Shown piece after piece: positions 6,442 to 9,294 of a stretch of 9,294 bases of DNA. Below the pieces are notes generated by a model. That model was not told where the DNA came from. It ran no database searches and saw only the letters and a program-made list of their open reading frames with translations. How positions within the stretch are numbered: the stretch's first letter is position 1; each line of letters opens with the position of its first letter. The translations under genes and the position numbers were made by a program. The DNA is from Candidatus Manganitrophaceae bacterium (GTDB lineage Bacteria > Nitrospirota > Nitrospiria > SBBL01 > Manganitrophaceae), in contig SCUR01000498.1 of the NCBI GenBank assembly GCA_004297235.1, positions 1 to 9,294 of the forward strand, in the 5' to 3' direction.

Positions 6442-7840
6442 GGACGATCCGAGCTACGTCAAACTCTACCGCAACGCCCTTGGAACGAGCGGCTACGCGA
6501 TAGAGGTCGCGAGGGAGCCATCGGCCGGGTTGCGCGCCCTCCGAGAAAGAACCCCCGATCTGGTGCTTCTCGATCTGACGTTCGACGGGACGCCGCAGGG
6601 AGGCTTGGGCTTCATTTCCGGCGCGTTGCAGGACCGGACCGATCTTTCGATCATTATCATCAGCGCCCAGAGCGACAGCGCGATGATCAACAAGGCCATC
6701 GAACTCGGGGCGGTCGACTATATTGTCAAAGATCATTCTCTCTACGAACTCCTTCCTTTCAGGATCAACCAGGCCCTGAAGAGAATGCGCCTGGAAAAGC
6801 TGATTCAGACCCAGATCGACCTTCATAACGGATTTGTCTTCGGTCCCGGCAGGGTGATCGTCGGAAAGTCCTCCAAGATGTATCAGGTCTACGCACTGAT
6901 CGAAAAGGTCGCATGGAGCCGCTCCACCGTGTTGATTCTGGGGGAGAGCGGAACCGGGAAGGAACTCGTCGCGCAGGCCATTCATGCCCGGAAAGGGCCA
7001 GATACGCCGTTTATCTCGATCGATTGCGGATCGGTTCCGGAAACAGTTTTGGAAAGCGAGCTTTTCGGTGTGAAGGCCCGCTACCCGGGATTCCATAACA
7101 GAGAGCCACTGATCGGAAAGATGGAAGCGGCAAAGGAGGGAACGTTTCTCCTGGATGAAATCGGAAACATGAGTATCGGACTTCAGGCCAAGCTGCTGAG
7201 GGTGCTGGAGGAGAGGAAGTTCAGGCCGCTCGGCGGCGAGGAGCTTCCTCTCCGTGCGCAGGTCATTTCCTCGACCAATATCGATTTCAAGACTGCGATT
7301 CAATCGGGAAGGTTCCGGGAAGATCTTTATTACCGTCTGAATGAAGTCCGGATTGTACTGCCTCCCTTGCGGGATCGTCTGGAAGATGTCCCGCTGTTGG
7401 CCCGCCACCTCCTGGATCAACTCCGGTCTCAAACCGGGAGAGCGGTAGAGATCCTCCCGCAGGCGCTGGATAAACTGATGGCCTACGATTGGCCGGGAAA
7501 TGTTCGAGAACTGGACAAGACCCTCCAGCGGGCGCTGATGGCCTGTCAGTCGCAGTATCTGGCGCCGAAGCATATCGACCTTTCCCTTTCGGGCGGCAAG
7601 GCGCAACAACCAGAGGCGGCAGGGGACACGACTAAGGACGAGGCGGAATCATTTCATCCGGCGACGGTTGGCAACTACAAGAAAATGGTCCGGGAGTATC
7701 AGAAGACGTTGTTGCGCTCGGCACTGGAACTGGCCGACGGGAACCAATCCGAGGCCGCCAGGCTCCTGGGCCTCAACAGAACTCACTTGATCCGACTGCT
7801 CGGGAGGCACGATCTCACCAAATCGGGAGATATGGAATGA
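6413..7840 (+). CDS. NtrC-like response regulator (receiver, AAA+, Fis-type HTH) lacking GAFTGA
   Basis: A 475-residue transcription regulator, probably the phosphorylation target of the kinase it overlaps. GTG 6413 follows AAGAGG (6398-6403) by 9 nt. The receiver (1-120) has Glu10/Asp11/Asp12, phospho-Asp54, Ser85 and Lys106 (followed by Asp, not the usual Pro), with a small insertion after beta-3 (DGTPQGGL). The AAA+ domain (about 150-390) has Walker A GESGTGK (177-183), Walker B LLDE (Asp248/Glu249), sensor-I STN (287-289), candidate arginine fingers in GRFRED (Arg300, Arg302) and sensor-II WPGNVREL (360-367), so ATP hydrolysis should work. Where GAFTGA belongs, after ELFG (216-219), it reads VKARYPGFHN. 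That loop normally contacts sigma-54, so sigma-54 dependence is doubtful. A Fis-type HTH (about 444-465, QSEAARLLGLNRTHL) ends the protein. The last acidic linker (396-415) is low-complexity. Confidence 0.9.
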   Translation: MEKGRILIVEDDPSYVKLYRNALGTSGYAIEVAREPSAGLRALRERTPDLVLLDLTFDGTPQGGLGFISGALQDRTDLSIIIISAQSDSAMINKAIELGAVDYIVKDHSLYELLPFRINQALKRMRLEKLIQTQIDLHNGFVFGPGRVIVGKSSKMYQVYALIEKVAWSRSTVLILGESGTGKELVAQAIHARKGPDTPFISIDCGSVPETVLESELFGVKARYPGFHNREPLIGKMEAAKEGTFLLDEIGNMSIGLQAKLLRVLEERKFRPLGGEELPLRAQVISSTNIDFKTAIQSGRFREDLYYRLNEVRIVLPPLRDRLEDVPLLARHLLDQLRSQTGRAVEILPQALDKLMAYDWPGNVRELDKTLQRALMACQSQYLAPKHIDLSLSGGKAQQPEAAGDTTKDEAESFHPATVGNYKKMVREYQKTLLRSALELADGNQSEAARLLGLNRTHLIRLLGRHDLTKSGDME

Positions 7841-7980
7841 ATTGTAAAACCCTGATTCCTTTTTTCAAATATTGAAGCACGACTCCCCGTATTCCTCAAG
7901 ATTCTGGCTCTTGGTTTTACGAATACTTTGAAAGAATTATCTTGCCTCATTTTTGACAATCGAGTTCTGCCGCGTACATT
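7841..7980. other. Gap between convergent regulator genes, no clear terminator
   Basis: This AT-rich 140-nt gap separates the stops of the two paralogous regulators. I find no stable GC stem followed by a T-run in either direction. The best candidates are a weak 5-bp stem CAAGA/TCTTG (7897-7901 with 7909-7913) followed by GTTTTAC, and distant 8-bp arms GTAAAACC/GGTTTTAC (7844-7851 and 7913-7920). Transcripts may therefore run into each other. Confidence 0.5.
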
Positions 7981-9294
7981 TTAGCCATCTATTGAACCTG
8001 CATGCCTATTCTGTTCGTTCGGCCGCGGTTTGCCGTCAGTCTTTTTCCGCAGACCGTATTTCTTCATCTTCCAGATCAGGTTTGTCCTGGTGAGCTTGAG
8101 TTTCTCAGCCGCCTTCGTCTGGTTCCACTCCGACGCTTCAAGCGTCTTTAGGAGGACTTCCTTTTCGTAGCCATTCACTTGTCGATGGAGATCTTCTAAT
8201 GAGAGATCGTCCGGGGCTGTTGCATCTACCCCACGTCCATCGAGAGGACTTGAAGGCAGGTCAAAATACCCCGATGCCAAATACCGTGATGGGTAGAGGG
8301 TCAGAACTCGTTGAAGGGTATGGAAAAGCTCTCGGATATTCCCCGGCCAGTGATATTCCGTGAGTCTATCCATTGCTTGCGGCAGAACCTCCACCTTTCG
8401 GCCAGATTGTTTTTCATGCCGGTCCAAATAGTATCGCACGAGCAATGGAATATCTTCTTTCCGCTGATGGAGCGGAGGAAGAACGATCTTAACCGCATTC
8501 AGTCGATAATAGAGGTCATTTCGAAAACGACCCTCATCGATTGCAGAGTCCAGATCCACGTTTGTGGAAGCGACGACTTGCGCCCGAAGGGGAACCGGCT
8601 TCTCGCGGCCCAGCGGCCTGAACTCCCTTTCCTGAAGGACCCGTAATAAAGAGGCTTGCAGATCCACGTTCATGTTTCCGATCTCATCCAGCAGAAGCGT
8701 GCCAGCGCCGGCCACTTCCAGTTTGCCGACCAGCCTCTCCTTGTTGTGCATGCCGGGATAATTCTCTCGAACGCCAAACAATTCGCTCTCCAGGAGCGTC
8801 TTCGGAATACATCCGCAATCAATCGAGACAAAAGGGGTCTGTTCCTCTTTCCGGGCATGAATGGCTTGGGCGATGAGCTCTTTGCCGGCGCCGCTCTCCC
8901 CAAGGATGAGCGTCGAGGAGCGATCATCGGCAACCTTTTGAATCAGTTTATAGACACGCCACATGCTCTGCGATTTGCCGATGATCATACGGCCGGGCCC
9001 GATAGCCAAGCCTCCGTCCTTTTCCACGCTTGTCTTGAGACGAATCTCATCCTCCATCGTTTCTATTATTTTTTGCATAGGAGATTCGATCCGGTCGGGA
9101 GAGGGCTTGACGAGGTAGTCTGCGGCGCCTCGATCCAAGGCTTTATTGATTATTTTCGCGTTATCCTCGCTGCTGACGACGATAATGGTTAAATTGGGTC
9201 GCTCCAGCAGGGCCTCTTCTATGAAACAGATCCCCTCGTCAGAGCTGCCGTTGAGTTTGATCTCTGTAAAAACCGCCCGGGGATTCTTTCTCGT
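7981..9294 (-). CDS. NtrC-like regulator paralogue with Glu at the phospho-Asp site and no GAFTGA (5' partial)
   Basis: The frame is open to the window edge, so the visible 437 residues lack roughly the first 43 by comparison with its paralogue; a TTG at 9138 would cut through the receiver and is not the start. Counting from the edge, the receiver aligns without gaps to the plus-strand regulator around the phosphorylation site, but VFTEIKLNG replaces VLLDLTFDG: the acceptor Asp is Glu (residue 11, codon 9264-9262). The Ser (IIVVSS) and Lys (DYLVKP) remain. The AAA+ domain has GESGAGK, LLLDEIG, STN, GRFRND and WPGNIREL, so the ATPase looks functional. The sigma-54 loop is NYPGMHN (8743-8763) instead of GAFTGA. 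The Fis-type HTH is NQTKAAEKLKLTRTNL near the C-terminus. It may act without phosphorylation, as NtrC with Asp54 changed to Glu does, but this is inference. Its promoter and any partner kinase lie outside the window. Confidence 0.9.
   Translation of the reverse strand, partial: TRKNPRAVFTEIKLNGSSDEGICFIEEALLERPNLTIIVVSSEDNAKIINKALDRGAADYLVKPSPDRIESPMQKIIETMEDEIRLKTSVEKDGGLAIGPGRMIIGKSQSMWRVYKLIQKVADDRSSTLILGESGAGKELIAQAIHARKEEQTPFVSIDCGCIPKTLLESELFGVRENYPGMHNKERLVGKLEVAGAGTLLLDEIGNMNVDLQASLLRVLQEREFRPLGREKPVPLRAQVVASTNVDLDSAIDEGRFRNDLYYRLNAVKIVLPPLHQRKEDIPLLVRYYLDRHEKQSGRKVEVLPQAMDRLTEYHWPGNIRELFHTLQRVLTLYPSRYLASGYFDLPSSPLDGRGVDATAPDDLSLEDLHRQVNGYEKEVLLKTLEASEWNQTKAAEKLKLTRTNLIWKMKKYGLRKKTDGKPRPNEQNRHAGSIDG

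Noticed and set aside
6404..7609. Long minus-strand open frame (401 residues) opposite the plus-strand regulator
   Set aside because: The plus strand encodes a complete receiver-AAA+-HTH protein with all key motifs. The antisense frame has no recognisable domain. A similar antisense frame over 8656-9192 of the paralogue shows it is a property of this coding sequence.
7844..7920. 8-bp inverted arms GTAAAACC/GGTTTTAC between the convergent genes
   Set aside because: The loop is 61 nt, the arms are mostly A/T, and no T-tract follows in the right place, so it is not a credible terminator.
1..9294. CRISPR arrays, tRNA or rRNA genes, insertion sequences
   Set aside because: I saw no regularly spaced repeats, no tRNA-like cloverleaf or rRNA sequence, and no transposase or terminal repeats.

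Overview
The window comes from a Gram-negative bacterium: it encodes a FadL/OmpP1-type outer-membrane barrel with a signal peptide. Coding DNA is moderately GC-rich, while the first ~500 bases are visibly AT-richer. The mix of NtrC-like regulators, GAF histidine kinases and a FadL porin would fit Nitrospirota or a deltaproteobacteria-like lineage, but nothing here fixes the taxon.

Layout. Positions 1-517 hold no convincing gene and look regulatory: several short dyads, a perfect TGTCGC-N6-GCGACA inverted repeat and a triple TTTGGAT repeat. They lie ahead of a good sigma-54 (-24/-12) promoter match at 518-533. From there four genes run on the plus strand with short gaps and probably form one unit: a FadL-family outer-membrane protein (574-1815), a membrane-anchored GT2 glycosyltransferase (1864-3039), a very large membrane hybrid histidine kinase (3088-6441), and an NtrC-like response regulator overlapping the kinase by 29 nt (6413-7840). 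A convergent minus-strand gene (7981-9294, 5' end outside the window) encodes a close paralogue of that regulator.

How it may work (inference). The kinase senses through a ~9-TM N-terminus and a GAF domain. It carries two complete kinase cores on either side of a receiver and probably signals to the overlapping regulator, whose Asp54 is intact. Three departures from the textbook scheme make the locus worth a second look. Both regulators lack the GAFTGA sigma-54-contact motif and share a different loop (YPG[F/M]HN). The convergent paralogue has Glu where the receiver phospho-Asp should be. The two H-boxes of the hybrid kinase have lost opposite catalytic positions. The regulated output is plausibly the cell envelope (barrel plus glycosyltransferase), but the substrate and signal are unknown.
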